The notes beneath the pieces are model-generated. The model ran no database searches, had not been told where the DNA came from, and saw nothing but the letters and a program-made list of their open reading frames with translations. Shown here in pieces: positions 1 through 7,126 of a stretch of DNA of 64,000 nt. Made by a program: the position numbers and the translations under genes. The stretch spans positions 1,302,001 to 1,366,000 of the forward strand of contig NZ_CP013979.1 of NCBI RefSeq assembly GCF_001660485.1. Reading direction: 5' to 3'. The DNA comes from Agromyces aureus (GTDB lineage Bacteria > Actinomycetota > Actinomycetes > Actinomycetales > Microbacteriaceae). Positions within the stretch are counted from its first letter, which is position 1, and each line of letters starts with the position of its first letter.

Positions 1-783
1 TTCATCCGCCACTTCAAGGGCGAGAACGTCGATCGCACGGTCGCGCGGCGCGTGCGCAACGCCGAGCAGCGCCTCGAGGTGCTCGAGCGCGAGCAGGTGC
101 AGAAGCCGCCGTCGCCGCTCGCGTTCGCGGGCATCCCGCAGGGTTCGCAGGCGCTCGACGAGGCATCCGGCCTGCTCGCGCAACTGACGGATGCCGCGGT
201 CGAAGGACGCCTCGAGGTGCCGTCGCTGCAGGTGCCCTCGACGGCGCGGCTGCTCGTGACGGGTGACAACGGCGCGGGCAAGTCGACGCTGCTCAACGTG
301 CTCGCAGGCACGCAGCGGCTCGACCGCGGTTCGGTGCAGCGGCGCAGGGGGCTGCGCGTGCAGCTGCTCGAGCAGGACGTACGCTTCGCCGAGCCCGAGG
401 TTGCGGCGCGGCGCGTCTACGAGCGCACCCTGGGGGAGCGGCGCGCTGAGCAGGTGCCGCTGTCGAGCCTCGGGCTCGTCGCGCCGCGCGACGAGTCGCG
501 GCCCGTCGGCGCGCTCTCGGTCGGGCAGCAGCGGCGCCTGGCGCTCGCCCTCGTGATCGCGAGGCCGCCGCACCTGTTCCTCCTCGACGAGCCGACGAAC
601 CACCTCTCGCTCGCGCTCGCGACCGACCTCGAGCACGCGCTCGGCACGTATCCGGGCGCCGTCGTGCTCGCCAGCCACGACCGGTGGCTGCGTCGTCGGT
701 GGTCGGGCGATCGGCTCGAGCTGACGGGCGGCCGGCCGGTGCTGGCGGCCCGAGTCGTCGTGCCCGACCCGGTTCCGGCCTGA
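1..783 (+). CDS. ABC-F family ATP-binding protein, C-terminal part (5' end outside window)
   Basis: The frame is open from base 1, so the gene begins upstream of the window. The visible 260 residues hold the end of the inter-domain linker and one complete ABC domain: Walker A GDNGAGKST (about nt 265-291), signature LSVGQQRR (about nt 514-537) and Walker B LFLLDEPTNHL followed by an ASHDRW switch region. There are no membrane segments, as expected for soluble ABC-F proteins, which act on ribosomes; some protect against macrolides or related drugs. Which subgroup this belongs to cannot be decided without the first ABC domain. A near-perfect 17-bp inverted repeat starts at the last base of its stop codon. 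Confidence 0.88.
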   Translation, partial: FIRHFKGENVDRTVARRVRNAEQRLEVLEREQVQKPPSPLAFAGIPQGSQALDEASGLLAQLTDAAVEGRLEVPSLQVPSTARLLVTGDNGAGKSTLLNVLAGTQRLDRGSVQRRRGLRVQLLEQDVRFAEPEVAARRVYERTLGERRAEQVPLSSLGLVAPRDESRPVGALSVGQQRRLALALVIARPPHLFLLDEPTNHLSLALATDLEHALGTYPGAVVLASHDRWLRRRWSGDRLELTGGRPVLAARVVVPDPVPA

Positions 784-828
784 CGAGCGGCGCGCCGCGG
801 CATCCGGATGTCGCGGCGCGCCGCTCGT
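783..828 (+). terminator. Strong hairpin terminator after the ABC-F gene
   Basis: Bases 783-799 and 812-828 are perfect 17-bp inverted repeats around a 12-nt loop, and the loop itself contains the palindrome CATCCGGATG. The hairpin begins on the last base of the stop codon. No T-run follows, which is usual for high-GC actinobacterial terminators. Confidence 0.75.
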
Positions 829-969
829 AGCCCCGCCCCGTTGTGCCGTGCATCGGCCCTCGCCACCCGTTGCGCGGACGCGAAGGGTCGCGTCGCGGTG
901 CGAATGGCGCCCATTCGCGTCCGCGCCGTGATGCAGATCCCAGGCCCCGCGCGCTGGCTTGCGGTTGAT

Positions 970-985
970 TCGAACATGTGTTCGA
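970..985. promoter_or_regulatory. LexA (SOS) box upstream of the radical SAM gene
   Basis: The sequence is TCGAAC-ATGT-GTTCGA, a perfect match to the actinobacterial/Bacillus-type SOS box TCGAAC-N4-GTTCGA. It ends 8 bases before the chosen ATG at 994, so LexA bound here would cover the promoter or start region. From memory, the mycobacterial relative of this gene (Rv2578c, SplB-like) is also a LexA target. Repression by LexA and induction by DNA damage are inferred. Confidence 0.85.
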
Positions 986-993
986 ATGTCTGC

Positions 994-3111
994 ATGAGGT
1001 GGAGCGGGCAGCAGTTGGGGGTCGACCAGGCCGGCACCCTGCCCGGTCTCGCCCGTCTCAACAACCTCGTGCGCACCGTGCAGACGCCCGAGTTCGCCGG
1101 CATGACCTTTCACGAGGTGCTCGCGAAGTCTGCGCTCAACCACGTGCCGGGCCCGTCGTCGATGCCGTTCAGCTGGACCGTCAACCCCTACCGGGGCTGC
1201 AGCCATGCTTGCGTCTACTGCCTAGACCCCGACACCGTCATCACGATGAGCGACGGGCGCGAGAAACTGCTCCGCGATCTCGAGGTCGGCGAGGAAGTGA
1301 TCGGCACCCGCGTCGACGGGCGATACCGGCGGTACACGCCCGCGACGGTCCTCGCCAAGTGGTCGACCCGGAAGCAGGCTTACCGCATCACGCTCGCCGA
1401 TGGCACAGCGATCATCGCGAGCGGCGACCACCGGTTCTTGACGGAGCGGGGTTGGAAGCACGTCACTGGGGCCATGAGCGGTCCGGGTCAGCGGCCGTAC
1501 CTCACCACCGGGAACTCGCTCATGGGGTTCGGCCGAGCCGGCGGTCGTCCTGAGATCTCGATCGACTCCGACCGCTACGCGATGGGATATCTCGCTGGCA
1601 TGATCCGAGGAGACGGGCTGCTGTTCGCGCGTACATACACGCGACCGAGCGGAACCCCGAACAACGTCCACCAGTTCCGGCTCGCACTCGCAGACCCCGA
1701 GGCGCTCGTCCGAACGCGCGCCTATCTCGAGCGGTTCGGCATCACGACGAAGTCGTTCGAGTTCGCTCCGGCCAGCGCGACGCGTCGTCCGATGTCCGCG
1801 ATCCGTACCGCCCGTCGTGCCGACCACGAGTCGATCTCACGCCTGATCTCCTGGCCGCAAGACCCGTGCGATGAGTGGGCGGCAGGATATCTGGGGGGCA
1901 TCTTCGATGCCGAGGGGTCGTGCAGCCGTGGCATCCTCCGCATCTCGAACAAAGACGAAGCGATCCTCGTCGCCATCGAGCAGGCGCTGGTGCGGTTCAT
2001 GGTTCCGTTCGTCCGTGAAAAGGCCAACTCGATCGGGGTCGCCAACATTCGGGTCACAGGGGGCCTTCCCTCCAGGAGCGCCTTCTTCTCGATCGCACAA
2101 CCGGCGATCACGCGCAAGCTCGCTCTCGTCGGGGCGGCGATCAAGAGCAAGGCCGATCTGCGCGTGGTCTCGATTGAGCCGCTGCCCGGTGAGCGGGAAT
2201 TGCTCGACATCACCACGTCGACCGGAGACTTCATCGCGAACGGCGTGGTGAGCCACAACTGCTTCGCGAGGCCCACGCATACGTATCTCGACCTCGATGC
2301 GGGCGACGACTTCGACCGGCAGATCATCGTGAAGGTGAACGTCGCCGAGGTGCTCGCCGGCGAGCTCGCGAAGCGGTCGTGGCGTCATGAGCCCGTGGCG
2401 CTCGGCACGAACACCGACCCGTACCAGCGGGCCGAGGGGCGGTACCGGCTCATGCCGGGCATCATCGATGCGCTCGCCTCGAGTGGCACCCCGTTCAGCA
2501 TCCTCACGAAGGGGTCACTGCTGCGGCGAGACCTGCCGCTCATCGTCGAGGCGGCCACGCAGGTGCCGGTCGACCTGGCGATGTCGATCGCGGTCTACGA
2601 CGACGAACTGCAGCAGTCGATCGAGCCGGGCACGCCGAGCACGAAGGCGAGGCTCGCGACGGTCACCGCGGTGCGCGAAGCGGGGCTCGACTGCACGGTG
2701 TTCCTGATGCCGATCCTGCCGTACCTCACCGACACGAGGGCTCACCTCGACGAGGCGCTGCGGCAGGTCAAGGCGTCCGGTGCCACGAGCGTCGTGTACT
2801 CGGCGCTGCACCTGCGGCAGGGCGTCAAACCCTGGTTCATGCAGTGGCTCGACCGCGAGCACCCCGAACTCGTGACGAAGTACCGGTCGATGTACTACGG
2901 CCAGAACGCCTACGCGCCGAAGGAGTACCGCAAGTGGCTTGCCGCTCGGGTGGCGCCGCTGCTGCGCGCGCACGGACTCGCCCGCGGGCAGGAGGACCCC
3001 GCCACGGGCGGGGTCAGGTCGGCGGCCACGACGGCCGCGATGGCCGGTGCGGCAGCTCGCCGATCGGCGTCGCGCACGGAGTTCGCCGCGACACCCGACG
3101 CGCTGTTCTGA
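994..3111 (+). CDS. SplB-like (Rv2578c-family) radical SAM protein interrupted by an intein
   Basis: The precursor is 705 residues. After removal of a 347-residue intein the mature protein would be about 358 residues, near the usual size of this family. The [4Fe-4S] motif CSHACVYC is broken by the intein exactly before its third cysteine, so C69 and C73 are upstream and the third ligand (C423 of the precursor) is the +1 residue after the intein. Downstream TNTDPYQ, ILTKGS and the remaining barrel look like Rv2578c/spore-photoproduct-lyase-like radical SAM proteins. The start ATG 994 (MRWSG) follows the SOS box; starts further upstream would put the box inside the gene. SOS control suggests a role in DNA damage, but the reaction is unknown. 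The C-terminal about 45 residues are Ala/Arg-rich. Confidence 0.87.
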   Translation: MRWSGQQLGVDQAGTLPGLARLNNLVRTVQTPEFAGMTFHEVLAKSALNHVPGPSSMPFSWTVNPYRGCSHACVYCLDPDTVITMSDGREKLLRDLEVGEEVIGTRVDGRYRRYTPATVLAKWSTRKQAYRITLADGTAIIASGDHRFLTERGWKHVTGAMSGPGQRPYLTTGNSLMGFGRAGGRPEISIDSDRYAMGYLAGMIRGDGLLFARTYTRPSGTPNNVHQFRLALADPEALVRTRAYLERFGITTKSFEFAPASATRRPMSAIRTARRADHESISRLISWPQDPCDEWAAGYLGGIFDAEGSCSRGILRISNKDEAILVAIEQALVRFMVPFVREKANSIGVANIRVTGGLPSRSAFFSIAQPAITRKLALVGAAIKSKADLRVVSIEPLPGERELLDITTSTGDFIANGVVSHNCFARPTHTYLDLDAGDDFDRQIIVKVNVAEVLAGELAKRSWRHEPVALGTNTDPYQRAEGRYRLMPGIIDALASSGTPFSILTKGSLLRRDLPLIVEAATQVPVDLAMSIAVYDDELQQSIEPGTPSTKARLATVTAVREAGLDCTVFLMPILPYLTDTRAHLDEALRQVKASGATSVVYSALHLRQGVKPWFMQWLDREHPELVTKYRSMYYGQNAYAPKEYRKWLAARVAPLLRAHGLARGQEDPATGGVRSAATTAAMAGAAARRSASRTEFAATPDALF
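1219..2259 (+). mobile_element. Intein with LAGLIDADG homing endonuclease inside the radical SAM cluster motif
   Basis: The 347-residue insert begins with Cys (CLDPDTVITMSDG, block A), has a block-B-like SGDHRFLT, and ends VVSHN before Cys+1, the standard His-Asn/Cys splice junction. Two LAGLIDADG-type motifs, GYLAGMIRGDG (about nt 1585-1617) and GYLGGIFDAEG (about nt 1885-1917), mark a full-size homing endonuclease, so the element may still be mobile. The usual TxxH of block B is SGDH here. Joining the flanks gives CSHACVYCFARPTHTYLDL, the expected uninterrupted host sequence. GC in the insert is slightly lower than in the host gene. Confidence 0.93.
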
Positions 3112-3189
3112 GGGCGCCGATGAGCGCCGTCGCCGAGGGGCGCGGCGATCCGACGAACGGCGCATGCACGGAATCGAGTCCATTTCTGG

Positions 3190-3195
3190 GATAAT
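3190..3195 (+). promoter_or_regulatory. -10 element GATAAT ahead of the membrane sensor pair
   Basis: GATAAT differs from the sigma-70-type -10 consensus at one base and stands out in this GC-rich DNA. No clear -35 is visible 17 bp upstream. It would give a leader of roughly 45 nt with GGAGG at 3240-3244 ahead of ATG 3250. Confidence 0.45.
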
Positions 3196-3249
3196 CCGGA
3201 GAGTCCAGTGTGAACCCGATCCACTCGGCACGAGCCCTCGGAGGTGCCC

Positions 3250-4449
3250 ATGACGCTCGGGCTCCCCGGAGATCTGTCGCGTGATTCCGAGGGCCGCGCC
3301 ATCGTGCACGCCGGCCATGTCGCCGCCTGGGTGTACCTCGGAATGGGCGCGCTCGTCGCCCTCGCCCTCGCCGTCGGCGGTCGTCCGTCGGGCTGGATCG
3401 CGGCGGGGCTCACGGTGATCATGGCGGGCCTGCTGTCGGTCGTGGCGTTGCATCGCACGGTGACGTCGACCTTGCTCTACCTCGTCGTCGGCGCCGGGGC
3501 GACCGTCTGGTTGACCGTGCTCGCGATGAGTGCGGACTACGACCTCGGCAGCACCGACAACGCGGTCATCGCGATTCCCTGCATCGCCCTGGTGCTCGTG
3601 GGCGGGGCCGGCAACGCGTCGGTGATCGCCTGCATCTGGGCCGCGATCGGGTACGGCACGAGCCAGCTCGCCACGTTCGTCGGTGCGATGCTGAGCGACT
3701 CGGCGTTCCAGGTGAACACCGCCGCGACCGCCGTCGCCGTCTTCGTCATGCTCATCCGCGGGGTCGACGGCCTGACGCGGCGCGGGGGCCTTCGCCGTCA
3801 GGCGGCCCTGGTGCGGGCGAACGTCGCCGCGCGCGAGGCCACGGCCCGTCGGGATCACGAACTCGAGGCGGTCACACGACTGCACGACACCGCGATGGGC
3901 CACCTGCTCGCGATCGCGTCGGCCGGCTCCGGACCGGTCGACGAGCGCCTGCGCACCGACATCCGTCAAGACCTCGAACTGCTCGTCGGGCGCGACTGGA
4001 TGGCGCAGCACCGCGGCGAGCAGGTCGCATCGGCACCGAGGGCGAGCGGCGATGCAGACGTCACGCCCGTACTCGACCTGGCGTTCGCGACCGCCGCCGA
4101 CGAGGGCCTCGACGTGCAGATGACAGGTGACCTCGCGGTGCTCTCGCACCTCGGGCCACGCCGTGCAGCCGAACTCGACACGGCCGTCGCCGAATGCCTG
4201 CGCAACGTCGCGCGGCACGCAAGGGTGCAGGAGGCCGAGATGATCATCGGCTACGGCGGCGGCGAGGTGACCGTCGCGGTCATGGACGTCGGATCAGGGT
4301 TCGACGTCGACCGCATCCCGGCCGGCCGGCGCGGCTTCCGCGATGACGTCGTCGCACGCATCGAGCGTGAGGGCGGTACCGCCCGAGTGTGGTCGGCGAT
4401 CGGCGTCGGCACGACCGTCGTGCTCACGGTTCCCGAGGGAGGCGCATGA
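3250..4449 (+). CDS. Membrane sensor histidine kinase-like protein (NarL-type HATPase)
   Basis: The 399-residue protein has about five hydrophobic segments in residues 20-175, then a cytoplasmic part. RLHDTAMGHLL (about residue 215) resembles the HisKA_3 dimerisation helix, where the His of LHD is phosphorylated. The C-terminal ATPase domain has an N-box (ECLRNVARHA), a G1-like box DVGSGFD and a G2-like GVGTTVVL. ATG 3250 is preferred over GTG 3244 because GGAGG (3240-3244) lies 5 bp before it. It overlaps the next gene by 4 nt (ATGA). No response regulator gene is adjacent, so the partner is unknown. Confidence 0.72.
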   Translation: MTLGLPGDLSRDSEGRAIVHAGHVAAWVYLGMGALVALALAVGGRPSGWIAAGLTVIMAGLLSVVALHRTVTSTLLYLVVGAGATVWLTVLAMSADYDLGSTDNAVIAIPCIALVLVGGAGNASVIACIWAAIGYGTSQLATFVGAMLSDSAFQVNTAATAVAVFVMLIRGVDGLTRRGGLRRQAALVRANVAAREATARRDHELEAVTRLHDTAMGHLLAIASAGSGPVDERLRTDIRQDLELLVGRDWMAQHRGEQVASAPRASGDADVTPVLDLAFATAADEGLDVQMTGDLAVLSHLGPRRAAELDTAVAECLRNVARHARVQEAEMIIGYGGGEVTVAVMDVGSGFDVDRIPAGRRGFRDDVVARIEREGGTARVWSAIGVGTTVVLTVPEGGA

Positions 4450-5606
4450 GCACCGCCCGCCTCGCCCCGAAGGACATCGACCCGATCGGCGCACTCGCCT
4501 CGTCGTCGATCCTGCCGCACTTCGGCGGTGTCGTCGCGACCCTCACCGCGGTCCTCATGACCGTCGCGCACTGGGCTGAGGTGGTCTCACCGGTGGCGGC
4601 GATCGCGGCCATCGTGCTCGTCGTGATCGCCGCAGTGACGGCAACCGTCGCCACGCGTCCGTCGCGGGCGCCGTTCACGCCGGAGCGCCTCTGGATCGTC
4701 GTCGTGTTCGGGGTCGGCGCCGCGGTCGCCGAGTACCTCAGCACGATCGGCAACGACCGCTCCCTCTACGACGACTTCGGCCCGATGGTCATCGGCATCC
4801 TGATGGTCTCGCTCGCGCCGTATTGCAGCTGGACCACGCTGCTCACCGCCGGCGCGCTGTCGACCGCGGTGCTCTCGGTGCTCATGGCCGACCGTGCCAG
4901 GCCGGTGTGGCAGGACCTGCCCGTCGTGGTGATGGTGCTCGTCTACGTGCTGCCGACTGTGGTGGCGAGTGCCGCAGCGGCGGGGTACTCCTGGTCGATC
5001 GTGCACATCACGCTCGAATGGCAGCGCAAGGCGAACCGAGTGCTGCTCCAGCGAGACGCCGAGCTCCGTGCCGGGCTCGCGAGTTCCGTCGATCACGGCA
5101 GTGTCGCGGTGCTGCGCCGCGAGGTGCTCCCGTTCCTCGCCGCCATGCTGAACGTCGAACGCGTGTCCGTCGCGGACGCCGACCGCGCCCGGCAACTGGC
5201 CGAGGCGCTGCGGGCGACCCTCCGCGAGGAGATCGCGACGACCTGGTTGAGCGACCTGGCAGCCGATCTCGTGCGTCGGCAGGGGGTGCCGGTTGAGATC
5301 GTCCAGGCCGACACGGCCGTGGCGAGCCTGCGCGACGATCAGCGGGCGGCGCTCACCGCGTTGCTGAACTGGCTCGCCGGCGACGGGCGGGCTGCGTCGA
5401 TCCGCGTGGCCGTCGATCGGGAGGACACCGAGTCCGCGCGCGGGCGCGTGGTCCGGATCGCGGTCGACGCGGTCTTCGGCGTCGAGCCGCCGAACCGCCG
5501 GTCGATCGAACGGTTCGCCGCGGTCGCGCGCGCGGTCGGCCTGGCTGCGGAAGTCGCGACGACGGGGGAGAATGTCACGGTGGAGTTTCGTCATGTCATC
5601 GGTTGA
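4446..5606 (+). CDS. Membrane protein, possible degenerate sensor-kinase partner
   Basis: The 386-residue protein has the same plan as its upstream neighbour: five or six hydrophobic segments in residues 25-200, then a helical cytoplasmic region. I cannot find a phosphorylatable LHD or intact N, G1 or G2 ATP-binding boxes; the C-terminal part reads IAVDAVFGVEPPNRRS where a G1 box might sit. ATG 4446 overlaps the previous stop codon (ATGA) and follows GGAGG, so the two are almost certainly co-translated. I infer a pseudokinase-like partner forming a hetero-complex with the upstream protein. It could also be an unrelated membrane protein of similar shape. Confidence 0.6.
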   Translation: MSTARLAPKDIDPIGALASSSILPHFGGVVATLTAVLMTVAHWAEVVSPVAAIAAIVLVVIAAVTATVATRPSRAPFTPERLWIVVVFGVGAAVAEYLSTIGNDRSLYDDFGPMVIGILMVSLAPYCSWTTLLTAGALSTAVLSVLMADRARPVWQDLPVVVMVLVYVLPTVVASAAAAGYSWSIVHITLEWQRKANRVLLQRDAELRAGLASSVDHGSVAVLRREVLPFLAAMLNVERVSVADADRARQLAEALRATLREEIATTWLSDLAADLVRRQGVPVEIVQADTAVASLRDDQRAALTALLNWLAGDGRAASIRVAVDREDTESARGRVVRIAVDAVFGVEPPNRRSIERFAAVARAVGLAAEVATTGENVTVEFRHVIG

Positions 5607-5636
5607 GGTCCGTCCGTCGAAGGTCCGGAGCGCCTG

Positions 5637-6278
5637 ATGGCGAAGCTGTACTTCCGCTACGGCGCCATGAACTCGGGCAAGTCGACCGCGCTGCTGCAGG
5701 CGGCGTTCAACTACGAGGAGCGCGGGCACGGCGTGCTGCTCGCCAAGCCCTCGGTCGACACCAAGGGCGATCGCGACATCGTCTCGCGGCTCGGCGTCGT
5801 GCGCGAGGTCGACTTCGTGATCGCTCCAGACGCGAACGCGCGCGAGCTGTTCGAGCAGCGCCGGGCGATCTCGGCGGCCGAGAACGGTCGCGACGTGAGC
5901 TGCCTGCTCGTCGACGAGGCGCAGTTCCTCACGGGCGAGCAGGTCGACGACCTGCTGCGCATCGCGCTCATCGAGGGCATCCCGGTGCTGGCCTACGGCA
6001 TCCGCACCGACTTCCAGACGGTCGCGTTCCCCGGCAGTCGTCGCCTGCTCGAGGTCGCGCACAGCCTCGAAGAGCTGAAGACGATCTGCCGCTGCGGCCG
6101 CAAGGCCATCTTCAACGGGCGCACGATCGACGGCCGGTTCGTGTTCGACGGCGACCAGGTCGCGATCGACGCTTCGACGGAGCTCAGCGCGAGCGGCGCT
6201 CAGACCGTCACCTACGAGTCGCTCTGCGGCGTCTGCTACCTCGAGGAGTCGGGCGGCGTGCTGAACGGCCGCCACTGA
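5637..6278 (+). CDS. tdk: Thymidine kinase
   Basis: The protein transfers phosphate from ATP to thymidine in the salvage pathway to dTMP. It has 213 residues, within the normal range for type II thymidine kinases. Walker A is GAMNSGKST near residue 9, Walker B LLVDEAQFL near residue 100, and the substrate lid region GIRTDFQ near residue 121 matches GxRTDF of the family. Cys pairs CRCG and CGVCY supply the structural zinc site. ATG 5637 starts 30 nt after the membrane protein, possibly in the same transcript, but no functional link is evident. Confidence 0.95.
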   Translation: MAKLYFRYGAMNSGKSTALLQAAFNYEERGHGVLLAKPSVDTKGDRDIVSRLGVVREVDFVIAPDANARELFEQRRAISAAENGRDVSCLLVDEAQFLTGEQVDDLLRIALIEGIPVLAYGIRTDFQTVAFPGSRRLLEVAHSLEELKTICRCGRKAIFNGRTIDGRFVFDGDQVAIDASTELSASGAQTVTYESLCGVCYLEESGGVLNGRH

Positions 6279-6298
6279 GCGACGCGCGCACGCGGCCC

Positions 6299-7033
6299 TC
6301 AGGTGACGATCGCCAGCACGAGCAGCCCGTTGAACACCACGTGGGCGATGATCGCGCCGCCGATCCGGCCGGTCGCGGCCGCGAGCGCGCCGGCAGCCAG
6401 GCCGAACACGAACGTGCTCACGAAGGCGACGCCGGCGGCGGTCGGTGACAGCGCGGCGCCCTGGGCGAGATGGGCGAGCCCGAACACCAGCGCGCTCACC
6501 ACGACGGCGACGGATGCCGCGACGGCCGCCCGCGCGCGGGTGCGACGCTGCACGGCTCGCTGCACCAGCCCGCGGTAGAACGTCTCCTCGATGAGCGGCC
6601 CCAGCAGCACGGGTGCGAGCACGAGGCCGAACCAGAAGGCGAACCCGGTGGGCAGGGCGAGCACGCCGCCGTCGAGCGAGGTGCGTCCGGTCCAGGCGAG
6701 CTCGATCACGGTCACGAGTCCGCGCACGAGGAGGCCCGTGCCGACACCCCAGAGCAGGTCGATGAAGCGGAAGCGCAGCCCGAAGTCGGCGGCGAACGAT
6801 CGACGGCCGCGCGCGACATCCGCGATGCAGAGCACGAGCACGAGGGGCACCCAGACGGCCAGGTAGGCACCGAGCACCTGCAGCCACTCGTCGATGACGA
6901 CGGTGCGGGTGAGCCAGGCCCAGCCGAGCGAGCAGGCGGCCGCGAGCAGGATGCCGACGGCGGCATCCGTCACGCCCCAGCGCACGGCGGAGTCGTCGGC
7001 GCCGCCGAAAGAGGGAGTGTCGGTTGTTGACAC
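6299..7033 (-). CDS. CPBP (CAAX/ABI) family intramembrane metalloprotease
   Basis: The 244-residue protein has about six to eight membrane segments and the family motifs in order: EETFYRG (the EExxxR metal/catalytic motif), FGLAHL, and HVVFNGLL (HxxxN). In bacteria such proteins are proteases or immunity proteins. GTG 7033 is chosen: a longer reading to 7126 would add a basic, low-complexity tail and abut the divergent kinase start, leaving no promoter space. GGGGAG about 8 nt upstream can serve as ribosome binding site. It converges on tdk with a 20-bp gap and no obvious terminator. Confidence 0.82.
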   Translation of the reverse strand: MSTTDTPSFGGADDSAVRWGVTDAAVGILLAAACSLGWAWLTRTVVIDEWLQVLGAYLAVWVPLVLVLCIADVARGRRSFAADFGLRFRFIDLLWGVGTGLLVRGLVTVIELAWTGRTSLDGGVLALPTGFAFWFGLVLAPVLLGPLIEETFYRGLVQRAVQRRTRARAAVAASVAVVVSALVFGLAHLAQGAALSPTAAGVAFVSTFVFGLAAGALAAATGRIGGAIIAHVVFNGLLVLAIVT

Positions 7034-7054
7034 ACCCCCACTCCCCGGGGCATG

Positions 7055-7081
7055 TTGAGAGGGTGCCACGGGGCTTAGCGT
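7055..7081 (+). promoter_or_regulatory. Possible promoter of the first EPS locus
   Basis: TTGAGA (7055-7060) and TAGCGT (7076-7081) are separated by 15 bp, shorter than ideal. Transcription would start near 7088 and give a leader of about 40 nt before GTG 7127. The same TAGCGT occurs ahead of the beta-helix gene at 27464. Confidence 0.3.
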
Positions 7082-7126
7082 ATCCGTGTCACGATTCGGC
7101 ACGCTGCGGGGACGGGGCCTGAACAC

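Noticed and set aside
808..993. Longer N-terminus for the radical SAM protein starting at 808
   Set aside because: It would run through the terminator-adjacent spacer and the LexA box, and the extra residues are unlike the family; ATG 994 matches the usual MRW start.
1219..2259. Insert in the radical SAM gene as a frameshift, pseudogene or misassembly
   Set aside because: The frame is continuous and the insert has both intein splice junctions and two LAGLIDADG motifs.
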